Under the pieces are notes generated by a model. It was not told the DNA's origin and made no database searches. It was given only the letters and a program-made list of their open reading frames with translations. The translations under genes and the position numbers were made by a program. From Microbacterium sp. 1.5R (lineage in GTDB: Bacteria > Actinomycetota > Actinomycetes > Actinomycetales > Microbacteriaceae), in assembly GCF_001889265.1 (NCBI RefSeq), contig NZ_CP018151.1, forward strand, positions 744,001-808,000: DNA of 64,000 bases, written 5' to 3'. Of the stretch, positions 26,081-35,451 are shown in pieces. Positions within the stretch are counted from its first letter, which is position 1. Each line of letters opens with the position of its first letter.

Positions 26081-26878
26081 ATGGCGTTGAGGCGCACCAC
26101 GAAGAGCAAGCTGTATCGGTACACCGTCTATGCGGTGCTGATCGCGGTCGCCGTCTGGCTGATCGTCAGCACCGACTGGGCCCGCATCGCGCAGCTGTAT
26201 TTCAACCCGGAGGTCGCGGCGAAGATGCTTCCGGGCATCATCACCACGGCGCTCGTGAACACTCTGTGGTTCACGGCCGTCGCGTTCGCCGGCGGTCTGC
26301 TGCTCGGCGTCGTGCTCGCGCTGCTGAAGCTGTCGTCCATCGGACCCTTCCGATGGATCGCGACGGCGTGGATCGAGCTCTTCCGCGGGCTTCCCGCGAT
26401 CCTCACGATCTTCGCCATCGCGTTCATCCTGCCGATCGGACTCGGCGTGCCGGGCACGAAGCTCGGCGGACCGGTCGTGCTCGGCCTGATCGGTCTGATC
26501 CTGGTCGCATCGGCGTACATGGCCGAGACGATCCGCGCCGGCATCCAGGCCGTTCCCAAGGGGCAGACCGAGGCGGCACGTTCGCTCGGCATGTCGCCCA
26601 TGAAGACGACGTTCTGGATCGTGGTCCCGCAGGGGTTCCGCATCATCATCCCGCCGCTGACCAACGAGTTCGTCCTGCTGTTGAAGGACACGTCGCTGCT
26701 CTTCGTGGCAGGTTCCTTCATCTGGTCGAAGGAGCTGACGAACTTCGCGCGTGACGCGAGCACGCAGAACGCGAACGGAACGCCGCTCATCATGGCGGCG
26801 GCCCTCTACCTGATCGTGACGATCCCCCTCACGCGCTTCAGCGCGTACCTGGAACGAAGGATGTCGAGGCAGCGATGA
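26081..26878 (+). CDS. Amino-acid ABC transporter permease
   Basis: A 265-residue inner-membrane protein with about five helices. The cytoplasmic EAA loop [20 protein letters not shown] (~166-185) contacts the ATPase. It belongs to the HisMQ/GlnP family and probably works as a homodimer, since only one permease gene is present. I place the start at ATG 26081, about nine bases after GGGAG. A TTG at 26075 is an alternative that adds two residues, but it is too close to the ribosome site. The stop overlaps the ATPase start by ATGA. Confidence 0.94.
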   Translation: MALRRTTKSKLYRYTVYAVLIAVAVWLIVSTDWARIAQLYFNPEVAAKMLPGIITTALVNTLWFTAVAFAGGLLLGVVLALLKLSSIGPFRWIATAWIELFRGLPAILTIFAIAFILPIGLGVPGTKLGGPVVLGLIGLILVASAYMAETIRAGIQAVPKGQTEAARSLGMSPMKTTFWIVVPQGFRIIIPPLTNEFVLLLKDTSLLFVAGSFIWSKELTNFARDASTQNANGTPLIMAAALYLIVTIPLTRFSAYLERRMSRQR

Positions 26879-27630
26879 TCACCGATCTGATTGACGTCCA
26901 CGCGCCCGCGATCGACCTGCAGGGGCTTGTGAAGAGCTTCGGCGACAACGAGGTGCTCAAGGGCATCGACCTCACCGTCACCGCCGGAGAGGTCGTCTGC
27001 ATCATCGGCCCGTCGGGCTCAGGCAAGTCGACGCTGCTGCGCTCGGTGAACCTGCTCGAGGAGCCGACCGGCGGCAAGGTGCTCATCGAGGGGATCGACA
27101 TCACTGATCCCGATGTCGACATCGACCGGGTGCGCACCCGCATCGGCATGGTGTTCCAGAGCTTCAACCTCTTCCCCCACCTCGACGTGATGGGCAACCT
27201 CATGATCGCGCAGCAGCGCGTGAAGAAGCGGTCCAAGGCTGAGGCTGAGCGGGTCGCGAAGGAGATGCTCGGACGCGTCGGGCTCGCTGAGAAGGCGGAC
27301 GCCTTTCCCGGACACCTGTCGGGCGGTCAGCAGCAGCGTGTCGCGATCGCGCGGGCGCTGTGCATGAACCCGGACATGATGCTGTTCGACGAGCCGACGT
27401 CGGCGCTCGACCCCGAGCTCGTCGGCGAGGTGCTGCAGGTCATGCGCTCGCTCGCGGACGAGGGCATGACGATGCTCGTCGTCACGCACGAGATGGGCTT
27501 CGCCCGCGAGGTCGGATCACGTCTGATCTTCATGGACGGCGGCTACATCGTCGAAGAGGGCGACCCGCGCGAGGTGCTCGCGAACCCGCAGCATCCGCGT
27601 ACGCAGGACTTCCTGGCTCGCGTCCTCTGA
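26875..27630 (+). CDS. Amino-acid ABC transporter ATPase
   Basis: A 251-residue ATPase of the GlnQ/HisP type that drives import with the two preceding gene products. It has the Walker [10 protein letters not shown] (residues ~44-52), Q-loop [10 protein letters not shown], signature [15 protein letters not shown], Walker [12 protein letters not shown] and switch histidine VVTHE. A long inverted repeat just after the stop terminates the operon. Confidence 0.96.
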   Translation: MITDLIDVHAPAIDLQGLVKSFGDNEVLKGIDLTVTAGEVVCIIGPSGSGKSTLLRSVNLLEEPTGGKVLIEGIDITDPDVDIDRVRTRIGMVFQSFNLFPHLDVMGNLMIAQQRVKKRSKAEAERVAKEMLGRVGLAEKADAFPGHLSGGQQQRVAIARALCMNPDMMLFDEPTSALDPELVGEVLQVMRSLADEGMTMLVVTHEMGFAREVGSRLIFMDGGYIVEEGDPREVLANPQHPRTQDFLARVL

Positions 27631-27652
27631 GCTCGCGTCTCACCTGTCACGA

Positions 27653-27691
27653 CGAGACCCCCTCCTGCTGAGTCAGCGCGAGGGGGTCTCG
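27653..27691. terminator. Bidirectional terminator between the amino-acid ABC operon and a DUF1508 gene
   Basis: A perfect 12-bp stem: CGAGACCCCCTC (27653-27664) with GAGGGGGTCTCG (27680-27691). The loop itself contains GCTGA/TCAGC. It lies between convergent genes and can serve both. Confidence 0.8.
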
Positions 27692-27714
27692 TGTGCGGAG
27701 AGTGCTGTGCGAGG

Positions 27715-27891
27715 TCAGGCCTCCACGACCTCGGCATCCGCGGCATTGCGGCGCACCGAGTCGATGCCGTTCAGCGCGGACGATTTCGACGAGTAGCCCT
27801 CGCTGATCGCGATCACCTCGCCGTTGCCGGACTTGAGGCGGAACCGGTACTCGCCGGATTTGTCGGTGTACAGCTCGAACGTGCCTGCCAT
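27715..27891 (-). CDS. DUF1508 (YegP-type) small protein
   Basis: A 58-residue protein with one DUF1508 repeat: GTFELYTDKSGEYRFRLKS, then GNGEVIAISEGYSSK and a C-terminal GIDSVRRNA helix. YegP of E. coli has two such repeats; one-repeat forms are common in Actinobacteria. The function is unknown; the fold is a small beta-sheet domain. The ribosome site GAAAGGA precedes the ATG at 27891. Confidence 0.9.
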   Translation of the reverse strand: MAGTFELYTDKSGEYRFRLKSGNGEVIAISEGYSSKSSALNGIDSVRRNAADAEVVEA

Positions 27892-27977
27892 GAGGTGTCC
27901 TTTCTCGACGGTGAGGAGGGAACGAGGCCCTCGAGTGTCACGGTATCTCGGAGTACTGCGCCAGCGATAGGGCTCGG

Positions 27978-29057
27978 TCAGCCGCGCGGATGCACGGCGA
28001 CGGGCTCGGGAGCGACGGCGATCCGCACGCGATCGCCGAAGGCCAGGTGGATGCCCGGAGCATGCTGGAGGCGCACCAGCTCGCCGGATTCGGTGCGCAC
28101 GAGCGTGCGGCGCATGCTGCCGAGGAACGTGCTCTCCTGCACCAGCGCATCGGTCGCGGCATCGGCCTCGGATGCGAAGTGCACGTTCTCCGGGCGCAGA
28201 TACACGTCGACGGGCCCGTCGGCCGGCGACTGCAGGGGAAGCTTCTGACCCCACACGACCACGTGATCACCCTCGGCGACACCCGAGACGACGCTCGAGA
28301 GCCCGACGAAGGCGGCGACGCCCGCCGTGGACGGCGTCGTGTAGAGCTGCTCCGGGGTTCCGATCTGCTCGATGGTGCCGGCGTTCATCACGGCGATCCG
28401 GTCGGAGACCGCGAGGGCCTCCTCCTGGTCGTGCGTGACGAACACTGTGGTGATGCCGAGCCGCAGCTGGATGCGCCGGATCTCATCGCGCAGCTGCACC
28501 CGCACCTTCGCATCGAGGGCAGAGAGCGGCTCGTCGAGAAGCAGGACCTTCGGCTCGGTGACCAGAGCGCGGGCGAGCGCGACGCGCTGCTGCTGACCTC
28601 CGGAGAGCTGATGCGGGTAGCGATCGGCGAAGTCCGAGAGCCCCACGAGCGCGAGGGCGTCGAGGGCGCGCGTTGCCGCCTCGGCCTTGCCGACGCCGCG
28701 GCGACGCAGCCCGAACGCCGTGTTCTCCGCGACCCGCAGGTGCGGGAACAGGGAGTACGACTGGAACACCATGCCGATGTCCCGCTTGTTCGTGGGCACC
28801 CGCGAGACATCGTTGCCGCCGAGCAGCACCGCACCGCTGTCGAGCCCCTCGAGTCCCGCGAGCACGCGAAGCAGCGTCGTCTTGCCGCAGCCGGAGGGGC
28901 CGAGCAGCGAGACGAACTCACCGGGGGCGATGTCGAGATCGACGCCGTGCAGCACCGTGTTGCCCGAGTAGCTCTTCACGATGCCCTGCAGTTGCACGCG
29001 CGTGCCCTCTCCGGCTTCGGCGAGCAGCATGTTGTCGGCGGTCTGGGGGAGGGTCAT
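27978..29057 (-). CDS. ABC transporter ATPase (iron/polyamine/phosphonate-type importer)
   Basis: A 359-residue ATPase with a C-terminal TOBE regulatory domain. It shows Walker A GPSGCGKTT, Q-loop VFQSYSLFPHL, signature [15 protein letters not shown], Walker B LLLDEPLSALD and switch FVTHDQEEA. The TOBE part covers the last ~110 residues (VYLRPENVHF, RVRIAVAPEPV). The architecture is that of PotA/FbpC/PhnT importers. The ATG at 29057 overlaps the preceding permease stop by four bases. It is the last gene of the operon binding protein-permease-permease-ATPase. Confidence 0.93.
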   Translation of the reverse strand: MTLPQTADNMLLAEAGEGTRVQLQGIVKSYSGNTVLHGVDLDIAPGEFVSLLGPSGCGKTTLLRVLAGLEGLDSGAVLLGGNDVSRVPTNKRDIGMVFQSYSLFPHLRVAENTAFGLRRRGVGKAEAATRALDALALVGLSDFADRYPHQLSGGQQQRVALARALVTEPKVLLLDEPLSALDAKVRVQLRDEIRRIQLRLGITTVFVTHDQEEALAVSDRIAVMNAGTIEQIGTPEQLYTTPSTAGVAAFVGLSSVVSGVAEGDHVVVWGQKLPLQSPADGPVDVYLRPENVHFASEADAATDALVQESTFLGSMRRTLVRTESGELVRLQHAPGIHLAFGDRVRIAVAPEPVAVHPRG

Positions 29058-29848
29058 GAGCGGGCCTTTCCGGTGCCGCGGGCGACGCGGCCGATGAGAA
29101 GCAGAAGCAGGAAGACGAACAGCAGCGCCAGCAGGGTGAAGATCGCCGGAGCGTACGGATCCTGCTTCTGCACGACGACCATGGCCGTCTGGAACACCTG
29201 GCGGTTGAGGAGCGAGGCGATCGTGAACTCGCCGAGCACGACGGCGATCGAGATGAGAGACGCCGCGAGGAGTCCCTGACGCAGGTTGGGAGCGAGCACC
29301 TTCAGCACGACGGTAGGCCAGCCGGCGCCGAGGGATCGGGCGGCTTCGGCGAGCGTGCGCAGGTCGGCGGCGTCGATAGAGGCCTGGATCGAGCGGTACG
29401 CGAACGGCAGCACGGTGATGCCGTAGGCGAAGGCCAGCGTCCACGTGCCGGTGCCGAGGGTGCGTCCGATCTGCAGGTAGATCGGTGCGAGACCCACGAC
29501 CAGCACGATCGCGGGGATCGAGATCGGCAGCAGCACGGCGAACTCGAAGACGGGTTTGAGCTTCGCGAAGCGCAGGTTCACCAGGATCATGGTCGGTGCG
29601 AGCAGCAGGAGCACGATCGCGACGGTCACGACCGCGAGGACCAGGGAGTTGCCCAGGCCCATCCAGATCGGCCTGATCGCCGCCGACTTCGCGGGATCGA
29701 AGAGCGCGGCCCACCGCTCGAGGCCGAGACTGCCGTCGGTCTGGCGCAGCGTGTAGAGCAGGGTCGAGACGAGCGGGATCGCGAAGAATGCGCCGACGAC
29801 CACGCCGATGATCCAGCGGGTCGCGAGTGACGGGCCGAGGCGGTTCAT
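29054..29848 (-). CDS. ABC transporter permease 2
   Basis: A 264-residue membrane protein with about six helices of the PotC/FbpB type. The EAA loop LAEAARSLGAGWPTVVLKVL contacts the ATPase. I choose ATG 29848, which overlaps the stop of permease 1 by ATGA and has GAGGTGG in front. A GTG nine bases further upstream lacks a ribosome site. Confidence 0.92.
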   Translation of the reverse strand: MNRLGPSLATRWIIGVVVGAFFAIPLVSTLLYTLRQTDGSLGLERWAALFDPAKSAAIRPIWMGLGNSLVLAVVTVAIVLLLLAPTMILVNLRFAKLKPVFEFAVLLPISIPAIVLVVGLAPIYLQIGRTLGTGTWTLAFAYGITVLPFAYRSIQASIDAADLRTLAEAARSLGAGWPTVVLKVLAPNLRQGLLAASLISIAVVLGEFTIASLLNRQVFQTAMVVVQKQDPYAPAIFTLLALLFVFLLLLLIGRVARGTGKARS

Positions 29849-30795
29849 GACTGCCACCTCGCTGCCCGACGCTGGATGAGCGAGTACAGGGCCATCACGA
29901 CTCCCACGATGACGATCATGCCGAGCGCGAGCGCGCCGGCGAGATTCTCACGGCCGAGAAGGGTCTCGCTCGTGAGGGCGGCGCGGATCTGCAGCGGCAC
30001 GATCTGCGAACCCTGACTGGCGAGGGCGGCGGCGGTGGCGTACGACGAGAAGGCGTTCGCGAAGAGCAGCAGGAGGCTCGCGAGGAACGAGGGTGCGAGC
30101 ACGGGGACGCCGATGCGCAGCCAGAAGCTCGCGCGCGTGCCGCCGAGCGTGAGGTTCGCCTCGGCCCACTGCGGCTTGAGGGCTGCGAGGGCGGGCATGA
30201 AGGTGATCACCATGAGCGGGATCTGGAAGTAGATGTACGGGAGGATCAGCCCGGGAAGCTCGTAGAGCCACGTGCCGTTCGCGAAGATGTCGATGCCGAG
30301 GTCGTTCTTGAGGAAGAGGGTGACGACCCCCTGGATGCCGATCGTGGCGATGAAGGCGAAGGCGAGCATCACGCCGCCGAACTGGGCGAGGACGCCGGCC
30401 GCAGCATCCACGGTCGAGCGCACGGCGCCGTCCGGGTTCATGCCGAGCAGGGCATAGCAGACCAGAGCACCCGCGATCGCGCCGACGACGGCGGTCAGCA
30501 GCGACAGGCCGGCGGAGTTGGCGAACGTGGTGAGGACGACGGGGTCTGCCAGGGCCGACACGTTCGACCAGGTGAACGACCCGTCCTTCGTGAAGAAGCC
30601 GGAGCCGATCGCGAGGAGGGTCGGAACGGCGAGGAAGAGCACGACGTAAACGGCGAACGGCACGAGACCGAGCCAGGCGACGGACGGCGCGGAGCGCTGG
30701 GCCCGCGACGAGGTCGCAGGCCCAGCGCTGTGCGCTGCGGGGGAGACGGGGGCGGATGCCGTGGCATCCGCCCCCGCTGCGGTGGCAGTCGTCAC
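29845..30795 (-). CDS. ABC transporter permease 1
   Basis: A 316-residue membrane protein with a ~45-residue Ala/Ser-rich cytoplasmic N-terminus, then six predicted helices of the PotB/FbpB type. The EAA-like loop AEANLTLGGTRASFWLRIGV is in the second half. The start is GTG 30795, overlapping the binding-protein stop (GTGA). A much longer open frame upstream overlaps the binding-protein gene and is not used. Confidence 0.91.
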   Translation of the reverse strand: MTTATAAGADATASAPVSPAAHSAGPATSSRAQRSAPSVAWLGLVPFAVYVVLFLAVPTLLAIGSGFFTKDGSFTWSNVSALADPVVLTTFANSAGLSLLTAVVGAIAGALVCYALLGMNPDGAVRSTVDAAAGVLAQFGGVMLAFAFIATIGIQGVVTLFLKNDLGIDIFANGTWLYELPGLILPYIYFQIPLMVITFMPALAALKPQWAEANLTLGGTRASFWLRIGVPVLAPSFLASLLLLFANAFSSYATAAALASQGSQIVPLQIRAALTSETLLGRENLAGALALGMIVIVGVVMALYSLIQRRAARWQS

Positions 30796-31931
30796 TGGAC
30801 CGCCGCGGCCCACTTCTCGCCGAGCAGCGTTCCGGCGTTCGTCGACTGCTCCTCGGTCGGGACGACCGTCTCGCTGGGGACCTCGGGAAGAGCAGCAGCC
30901 AGGTCGGCGTCGATGGTGCCGGCCTCGGTCATGGCCTCCATGCGGGCCGGGCGTGCGCCGCCCTTCAGCCACAGGTTCTGCACCTCGTCGCTGTAGAGGA
31001 ACTCCTGCCACAGGCGTGCGGCGGCCGGGTTCGGAGCATCCTTGTTGATCGCCTGGTTGTAGTAGCCCGCGTAGCCGGTGCCGTCGAGGACGACGACCTT
31101 CCAGTCCTTGTTGTCGGTGGCGTGCGCCGCGTTCAGGTAGTCCCAGTCGAAGACGACAGGGGTCTCGCCGCTGGCCACGGTCGCGGTGGTCACATCGACC
31201 TTGAGCAGGTTGCCGGCCTTCTGGAGGTCGGAGAAGAAGTCGATGCCGGGCTGGAAGTCGTCGAGGGTGCCGTCGGACTGCACGGTCGCGAGGCCCACGG
31301 CGGCGAAGGCCGCGCCGGCCTGCGTCGGGTCTCCGTTGATGGCGACGGCGCCCTTGTAGGCGGCATCCTTCAGGTCGTCGAGCGACTCGGGAGCGTCGAA
31401 CTTCGACGAGTCGTAGCCGATCGACATGTATCCGCCGTAGTCGCCGACGAAGAGGCCGGTCGGCTCCTTGAGAGCGTCGGGGATCTCGTCCCACGTCTGC
31501 ACCTGGTACGGCGCGAAGACGTCGGTGTTCTGCAATGCGACGGTCAGACCCAGGTCGAACACGTCGGGCGCGGTGTCGAGGCCCTCGTTCGTCTTCGCAG
31601 CCTGGATCTCCTCGGCGCTCGACACGTCGGGAGAGGCCTCGTTGATCGTGATCTCGGGGTACTTCTCGGCGAAGAGGTCGAGGATCTCGCCGTAGTTCGC
31701 CCAGTCACGCGGAAGCGCGATGACGTTGAGCTGCCCCTCGGCCTTCGCGGCCTCTTCGAGGTCGGAGAAGGAACCGAAGTCCTCGACCGAGGTCGCGGAT
31801 GCGGCGTCGACAGCGTCGCTGCCTGCGGCCGGGGTCTCCGCGCCGGTGGCGCAGGCGGTGAGACCCAGCGCGGCGGTCGTGAACAGGGCGATGCCGGCGC
31901 CGATTCGTGCGCGGCGGTGGAAGTTGGTCAT
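30792..31931 (-). CDS. ABC transporter extracellular solute-binding lipoprotein
   Basis: A 379-residue lipoprotein with the lipobox LTAC and then a Thr/Ala/Asp-rich linker. The mature region matches the PotD/AfuA-like binding proteins, with segments LFAEKYPEITINEASPD, GLTVALQNTDVFAPY and NPAAARLWQEFLYSDEVQ. Candidate ligands are polyamines, iron(III) complexes or 2-aminoethylphosphonate; the motifs do not decide. The ribosome site GAGAGGA precedes the ATG. It heads a four-gene operon with overlapping stops and starts. Confidence 0.9.
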   Translation of the reverse strand: MTNFHRRARIGAGIALFTTAALGLTACATGAETPAAGSDAVDAASATSVEDFGSFSDLEEAAKAEGQLNVIALPRDWANYGEILDLFAEKYPEITINEASPDVSSAEEIQAAKTNEGLDTAPDVFDLGLTVALQNTDVFAPYQVQTWDEIPDALKEPTGLFVGDYGGYMSIGYDSSKFDAPESLDDLKDAAYKGAVAINGDPTQAGAAFAAVGLATVQSDGTLDDFQPGIDFFSDLQKAGNLLKVDVTTATVASGETPVVFDWDYLNAAHATDNKDWKVVVLDGTGYAGYYNQAINKDAPNPAAARLWQEFLYSDEVQNLWLKGGARPARMEAMTEAGTIDADLAAALPEVPSETVVPTEEQSTNAGTLLGEKWAAAVQ

Positions 31932-31982
31932 CAGGGTCCTCTCGGTGCCCGGCGCTGTGAGCCGGATTCGGGTTGCGAGAGG

Positions 31983-31988
31983 ACACTA
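31983..31988 (-). promoter_or_regulatory. -10 element of the second ABC operon
   Basis: Minus-strand TAGTGT would give a leader of about 45 bases before the ATG at 31931, which has its own ribosome site. The -35 is not obvious. Confidence 0.4.
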
Positions 31989-32100
31989 TGAGCCGAGGGT
32001 TGCCGATGATCGCGGCTCGGGTGAACGACAGGTGTCGAGGGTGTGACGGGTCGGACTGCAGTGGCGTTCGAGGTGCCGCGTGGTCTGACATCCTGGACGG

Positions 32101-32928
32101 ATGGACATCGGCAGTGTGCTCGGGCTCGAACAGCTCACCTGGGGCACGCTGATCCTCGTCGTCGTCGCGGCCTTCGCTGCCGGGTGGATCGATGCGGTGG
32201 TGGGCGGCGGTGGTCTGCTGCAGCTCCCCGCCCTGCTGCTGATCCCCGGGATCTCGCCGATCCAGGCTCTCGCGACCAACAAGCTCGCGTCCGTGTTCGG
32301 CACGGCCACGAGCAGCGTCACCTACTACCGACGTGCGAAACCCGATATCCGCACGGCTCTGCCGATGGCCGCGATCGCCCTGGTCGGATCATTCGGGGGA
32401 GCTGCCGTCGCGACTGTTCTGCCGGCCGCCGCCTTCAAGCCGATCATCGTGGTCGCGCTGCTCGCCGTCGCGCTCTTCACGGCCTTCCGCCCGCAGATGG
32501 GCGCCGCGACGCGGCTGCGCTTCAGCGGGCACAAGCACCACATCATGGCGGGTCTGTCAGGGCTCGTGATCGGCTTCTACGACGGTCTGATCGGGCCGGG
32601 CACCGGCACGTTCCTGGTGATCTCGCTCGTCGCGCTGCTCGGCTACGACTTCCTGCAGGCGAGCGCGAAGGCGAAGATCGTCAACCTGGCCACGAACACC
32701 GGCGCCCTGCTGCTCTTCATCCCGCACGGCGCCGTGCTGTGGCTGCTCGGCGGCATCCTCGCGGTCGCGAACGTCGCCGGCAGCTACCTCGGATCCCGCA
32801 TGGCCATCTCGCGCGGCACGACCTTCATCCGCGTCGTGTTCCTCGTCGTGGTGGTCGCCCTCATCGCCAAGCTCGGCGTCGACGTGTGGAACGAGAACAT
32901 CGTTCCGGCGCTCGCGCAGCTGCACTGA
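32101..32928 (+). CDS. TSUP-family (TauE/SafE) sulfite/organosulfur permease-like protein
   Basis: A 275-residue membrane protein with seven to eight helices in two repeats. Each repeat holds the family motif, seen as AGWIDAVVGGGGLLQLP near 23-39 and GFYDGLIGPGTGTFLVI near 157-173. TSUP members export or import sulfite, sulfoacetate, taurine or other small anions; the substrate is not predictable. A weak -10 CATCCT lies six bases upstream, consistent with a leaderless mRNA. A strong hairpin separates it from the convergent aspS. Confidence 0.88.
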   Translation: MDIGSVLGLEQLTWGTLILVVVAAFAAGWIDAVVGGGGLLQLPALLLIPGISPIQALATNKLASVFGTATSSVTYYRRAKPDIRTALPMAAIALVGSFGGAAVATVLPAAAFKPIIVVALLAVALFTAFRPQMGAATRLRFSGHKHHIMAGLSGLVIGFYDGLIGPGTGTFLVISLVALLGYDFLQASAKAKIVNLATNTGALLLFIPHGAVLWLLGGILAVANVAGSYLGSRMAISRGTTFIRVVFLVVVVALIAKLGVDVWNENIVPALAQLH

Positions 32929-33122
32929 GCATCCGCCCTGGCGCACCTCCGCCCCCGCGCCTGCGCTCCGGCATCCGCCTGCGCACCGGCATCCGCTCGC
33001 CGTCCGCGCGGTGTTCTGCGCGTGTCACGGCCAGATTCGGCGAGTCCGGCCGATGCTGACGCGTTCGGCCGAGCGGGGGATGCGCGGTGCATGCGTCCGG
33101 GATCCGGCCCGGCGCATACGCA

Positions 33123-33155
33123 GAGACCCCGCTCCGCTGAGCGGAACGGGGTCTC
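33123..33155. terminator. Bidirectional terminator between the TSUP gene and aspS
   Basis: GAGACCCCG (33123-33131) pairs with CGGGGTCTC (33147-33155), and TCCGC-TGA-GCGGA continues the stem inside. The gap 32929-33177 otherwise holds short direct repeats of CCGGCATCCGC (32970-32996) and no gene that I can see. Confidence 0.75.
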
Positions 33156-33177
33156 GGTGCGACGGGGCGATGCGGCG

Positions 33178-34959
33178 TCAGGCCTCGTCGTCCGCGGGCT
33201 CGAAGTCGACGCCGGCCTCGGCGCGCTGCTCGGCCGTGATCGGTGCCGGAGCGGCTGTCAGCGGGTCGAACCCGTTGCCCGACTTCGGGAAGGCGATGAC
33301 GTCGCGGATCGACTCGGTCTTCGACAGGTGCTGCAGCACGCGGTCCATGCCGAGGGCGATTCCACCGTGCGGCGGGGCGCCGAACTTGAAAGCGTCCAGC
33401 AGGAAGCCGAACTGCTCCTGCGCGACCTCGTCGCTGATGCCCATGACCTCGAACACGCGCTTCTGCACGTCTTCGCGGTGGATGCGGATCGATCCGCCGC
33501 CGAGCTCGGAGCCGTTGCACACGATGTCGTATGCATAGGCGAGAGCCGAACCGGGGTCGGTGTCGAACGTGTCCTGGAACTCGGGCTTCGGCCCCGTGAA
33601 CGCGTGGTGCACGGCCGTCCAGGCTCCGGCGCCGACGGCGACGTCACCCGACGCCACGGCATCCGCTGCCGGCTCGAACATCGGAGCGTCGACGACCCAC
33701 GTGAACGCGAACTCGTCGGGGTTCAGGAAGCCGAGACGACGTCCGATCTCGACGCGGGCGGCGCCGAGCAGTGCACGGCTCTCCTTCGTCGATCCGGCGG
33801 CGAAGAACACGCAGTCACCCGCGGATGCGCCGACAAACTCGGCGAGGCCCGCCTGCTCCGCCTCGGACAGGTTCTTGGCGGCGGGGCCGCCGAGCGAGCC
33901 GTCCTCGTTGAAGAGGACGTACGCGAGGCCACGCGCACCGCGCTGCTTGGCCCAGTCCTGCCACGCGTCGAGCTGCTTGCGGGGCTGGCTCGCACCGCCG
34001 GGCATGACGACCGCGCCGACGTACTCGGCCTGGAACACCCGGAACGGGGTCTCGGCGAAGTACTCGGTCGCCTCGACCAGCTCGAGTCCGAAGCGCAGGT
34101 CGGGCTTGTCGGAGCCGTACTTGGCCATCGCCTCGGCGTAGGTCATGCGGGGCAGCGGGGTCTGCACGTCGACGCCGATGGTCTTCCACATCGCGACGAT
34201 GAGCGACTCCATCAGCGTGATGACGTCTTCCTGGTCGACGAAGCTCATCTCGATGTCGAGCTGCGTGAACTCCGGCTGGCGGTCGGCGCGGAAGTCCTCG
34301 TCGCGGTAGCAGCGGGCGATCTGGTAGTACTTCTCGACGCCGCCGACCATGAGCAGCTGCTTGAACAGCTGCGGCGACTGCGGCAGGGCGTACCAGCTGC
34401 CCGGGTGCAGACGGGCGGGCACGACGAAGTCGCGGGCGCCCTCGGGCGTCGAGCGCGTGAGGGTCGGCGTCTCGACCTCGGTGAAGTCCTCGCCGTGCAG
34501 CACATCGCGGACGGCCTTGTAGACGTTCGAGCGCAGACGCAGAGCGGATGCCGCGGCGGGGCGACGCAGGTCGAGATAGCGGTACTTGAGGCGCGCCTCC
34601 TCGCCGACCGTCTCGGTGTCGGCGACGGCGGTCGACACCTGGAACGGCAGCGGAGCGGACTCGTTCAGCACCTCGACGTCGGTCGCGATGAGCTCGATCT
34701 CGCCGGTTGGGAGGTTGGGGTTCGCGTTGCCCTCGGGGCGACGCGAGACCTCGCCGGTGACCTTGAGGACGAACTCGTTGCGCAGCGGGTGCGCGATCTC
34801 CTCATCGCGGATGACGACCTGCGCGATGCCGGACGCATCCCGAAGATCGATGAACGCGACTCCTCCGTGATCACGACGGCGATCGACCCAACCCGAGAGG
34901 GTGACGGTCTGACCGATATGCTCGGCTCGCAGTGAGCCTGCCGAGTGGGTGCGAAGCAC
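33178..34959 (-). CDS. aspS: Aspartyl-tRNA synthetase
   Basis: A 593-residue bacterial-type class II synthetase. It has an N-terminal OB anticodon-binding domain ([25 protein letters not shown] sequence near 22-42), motif 2 in [19 protein letters not shown] and motif 3 in [11 protein letters not shown], with the inserted bacterial GAD domain between. Whether it also charges tRNA-Asn depends on GatCAB elsewhere. The start is GTG 34959. The ribosome site AGGAGG lies in a small palindrome that also reaches the start (see the separate entry). Confidence 0.97.
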   Translation of the reverse strand: MLRTHSAGSLRAEHIGQTVTLSGWVDRRRDHGGVAFIDLRDASGIAQVVIRDEEIAHPLRNEFVLKVTGEVSRRPEGNANPNLPTGEIELIATDVEVLNESAPLPFQVSTAVADTETVGEEARLKYRYLDLRRPAAASALRLRSNVYKAVRDVLHGEDFTEVETPTLTRSTPEGARDFVVPARLHPGSWYALPQSPQLFKQLLMVGGVEKYYQIARCYRDEDFRADRQPEFTQLDIEMSFVDQEDVITLMESLIVAMWKTIGVDVQTPLPRMTYAEAMAKYGSDKPDLRFGLELVEATEYFAETPFRVFQAEYVGAVVMPGGASQPRKQLDAWQDWAKQRGARGLAYVLFNEDGSLGGPAAKNLSEAEQAGLAEFVGASAGDCVFFAAGSTKESRALLGAARVEIGRRLGFLNPDEFAFTWVVDAPMFEPAADAVASGDVAVGAGAWTAVHHAFTGPKPEFQDTFDTDPGSALAYAYDIVCNGSELGGGSIRIHREDVQKRVFEVMGISDEVAQEQFGFLLDAFKFGAPPHGGIALGMDRVLQHLSKTESIRDVIAFPKSGNGFDPLTAAPAPITAEQRAEAGVDFEPADDEA

Positions 34960-34972
34960 GGAGGATTCCTCC
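34960..34972 (-). promoter_or_regulatory. Shine-Dalgarno of aspS inside a palindrome
   Basis: On the minus strand, GGAGG (34972-34968) and CCTCC (34964-34960) flank AAT and directly precede the GTG. The ribosome site can pair with the bases next to the start codon, which could damp initiation. Confidence 0.5.
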
Positions 34973-34991
34973 TGATCTGGGAAATGATGAA

Positions 34992-35014
34992 CCCGCCCAT
35001 TCTACGTGGGCGGG
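34992..35014. other. 8-bp hairpin in the aspS / DUF5684 divergent region
   Basis: CCCGCCCA (34992-34999) pairs with TGGGCGGG (35007-35014) around a 7-base loop. It would lie in the aspS leader RNA. No T-box consensus is present, so I do not call a riboswitch. Confidence 0.35.
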
Positions 35015-35075
35015 TGTCGCCTCCTCTGCCCGCGGCATATCGGTCAGTAGGATCGCCACGACAGAAAGGGTCACC

Positions 35076-35450
35076 ATGGACTCCAACGGCATCTCCGACC
35101 TGTACGCGTCGATCTTCTCCGGCACGACCGGACTCATCGTGCTCGTCTTCTACGTCCTCGTCGCGGTCGGTCTGTGGAAGGTGTTCACCAAGGCGGGGTA
35201 CCCCGGCATCCTCGCCGTCATCCCGATCGTGAACGTGGTGTTCCTCGTGAAGATCGCCGGGATGTCCGGCTGGCTCGCACTGCTCTATCTCATCCCCATC
35301 GTCGGCTTCGTCTTCGGGATCATCGTGGCGGTGCGACTCGGCGAGCGGTTCGGCAAGGGAGGGCTCTTCTCCTTCTTCCTGCTCTTCGTCTTCCCCTATA
35401 TCGGCTATCTCATCCTCGGCTTCGGCGACTCCCGCTACAGCAGGGCGTGA
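35076..35450 (+). CDS. DUF5684-type small membrane protein
   Basis: A 124-residue protein with three to four hydrophobic helices (about residues 17-35, 43-60, 65-85 and 100-115). The segments AGYPGILAVIPIVNVVFLVK and AVRLGERFGKG match a family of small signal-peptidase-associated or DUF5684 proteins of unknown function. The ATG at 35076 is preceded by AGAAAGGG, with a -10 TAGGAT at 35048-35053. The next gene begins two or five bases after its stop. Confidence 0.8.
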   Translation: MDSNGISDLYASIFSGTTGLIVLVFYVLVAVGLWKVFTKAGYPGILAVIPIVNVVFLVKIAGMSGWLALLYLIPIVGFVFGIIVAVRLGERFGKGGLFSFFLLFVFPYIGYLILGFGDSRYSRA

Positions 35451-35451
35451 C

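Noticed and set aside
27978..31931. Naming the second ABC importer as a spermidine, iron or 2-aminoethylphosphonate system
   Set aside because: Family resemblance covers all three and no linked catabolic or siderophore gene decides.
32929..33177. A small gene or RNA in the gap between the TSUP gene and aspS
   Set aside because: I see only short CCGGCATCCGC repeats and the terminator; no start with a ribosome site and no RNA fold of a known class.
34960..35075. A T-box or other riboswitch before aspS
   Set aside because: A hairpin is present at 34992-35014, but the T-box consensus and specifier loop are absent.
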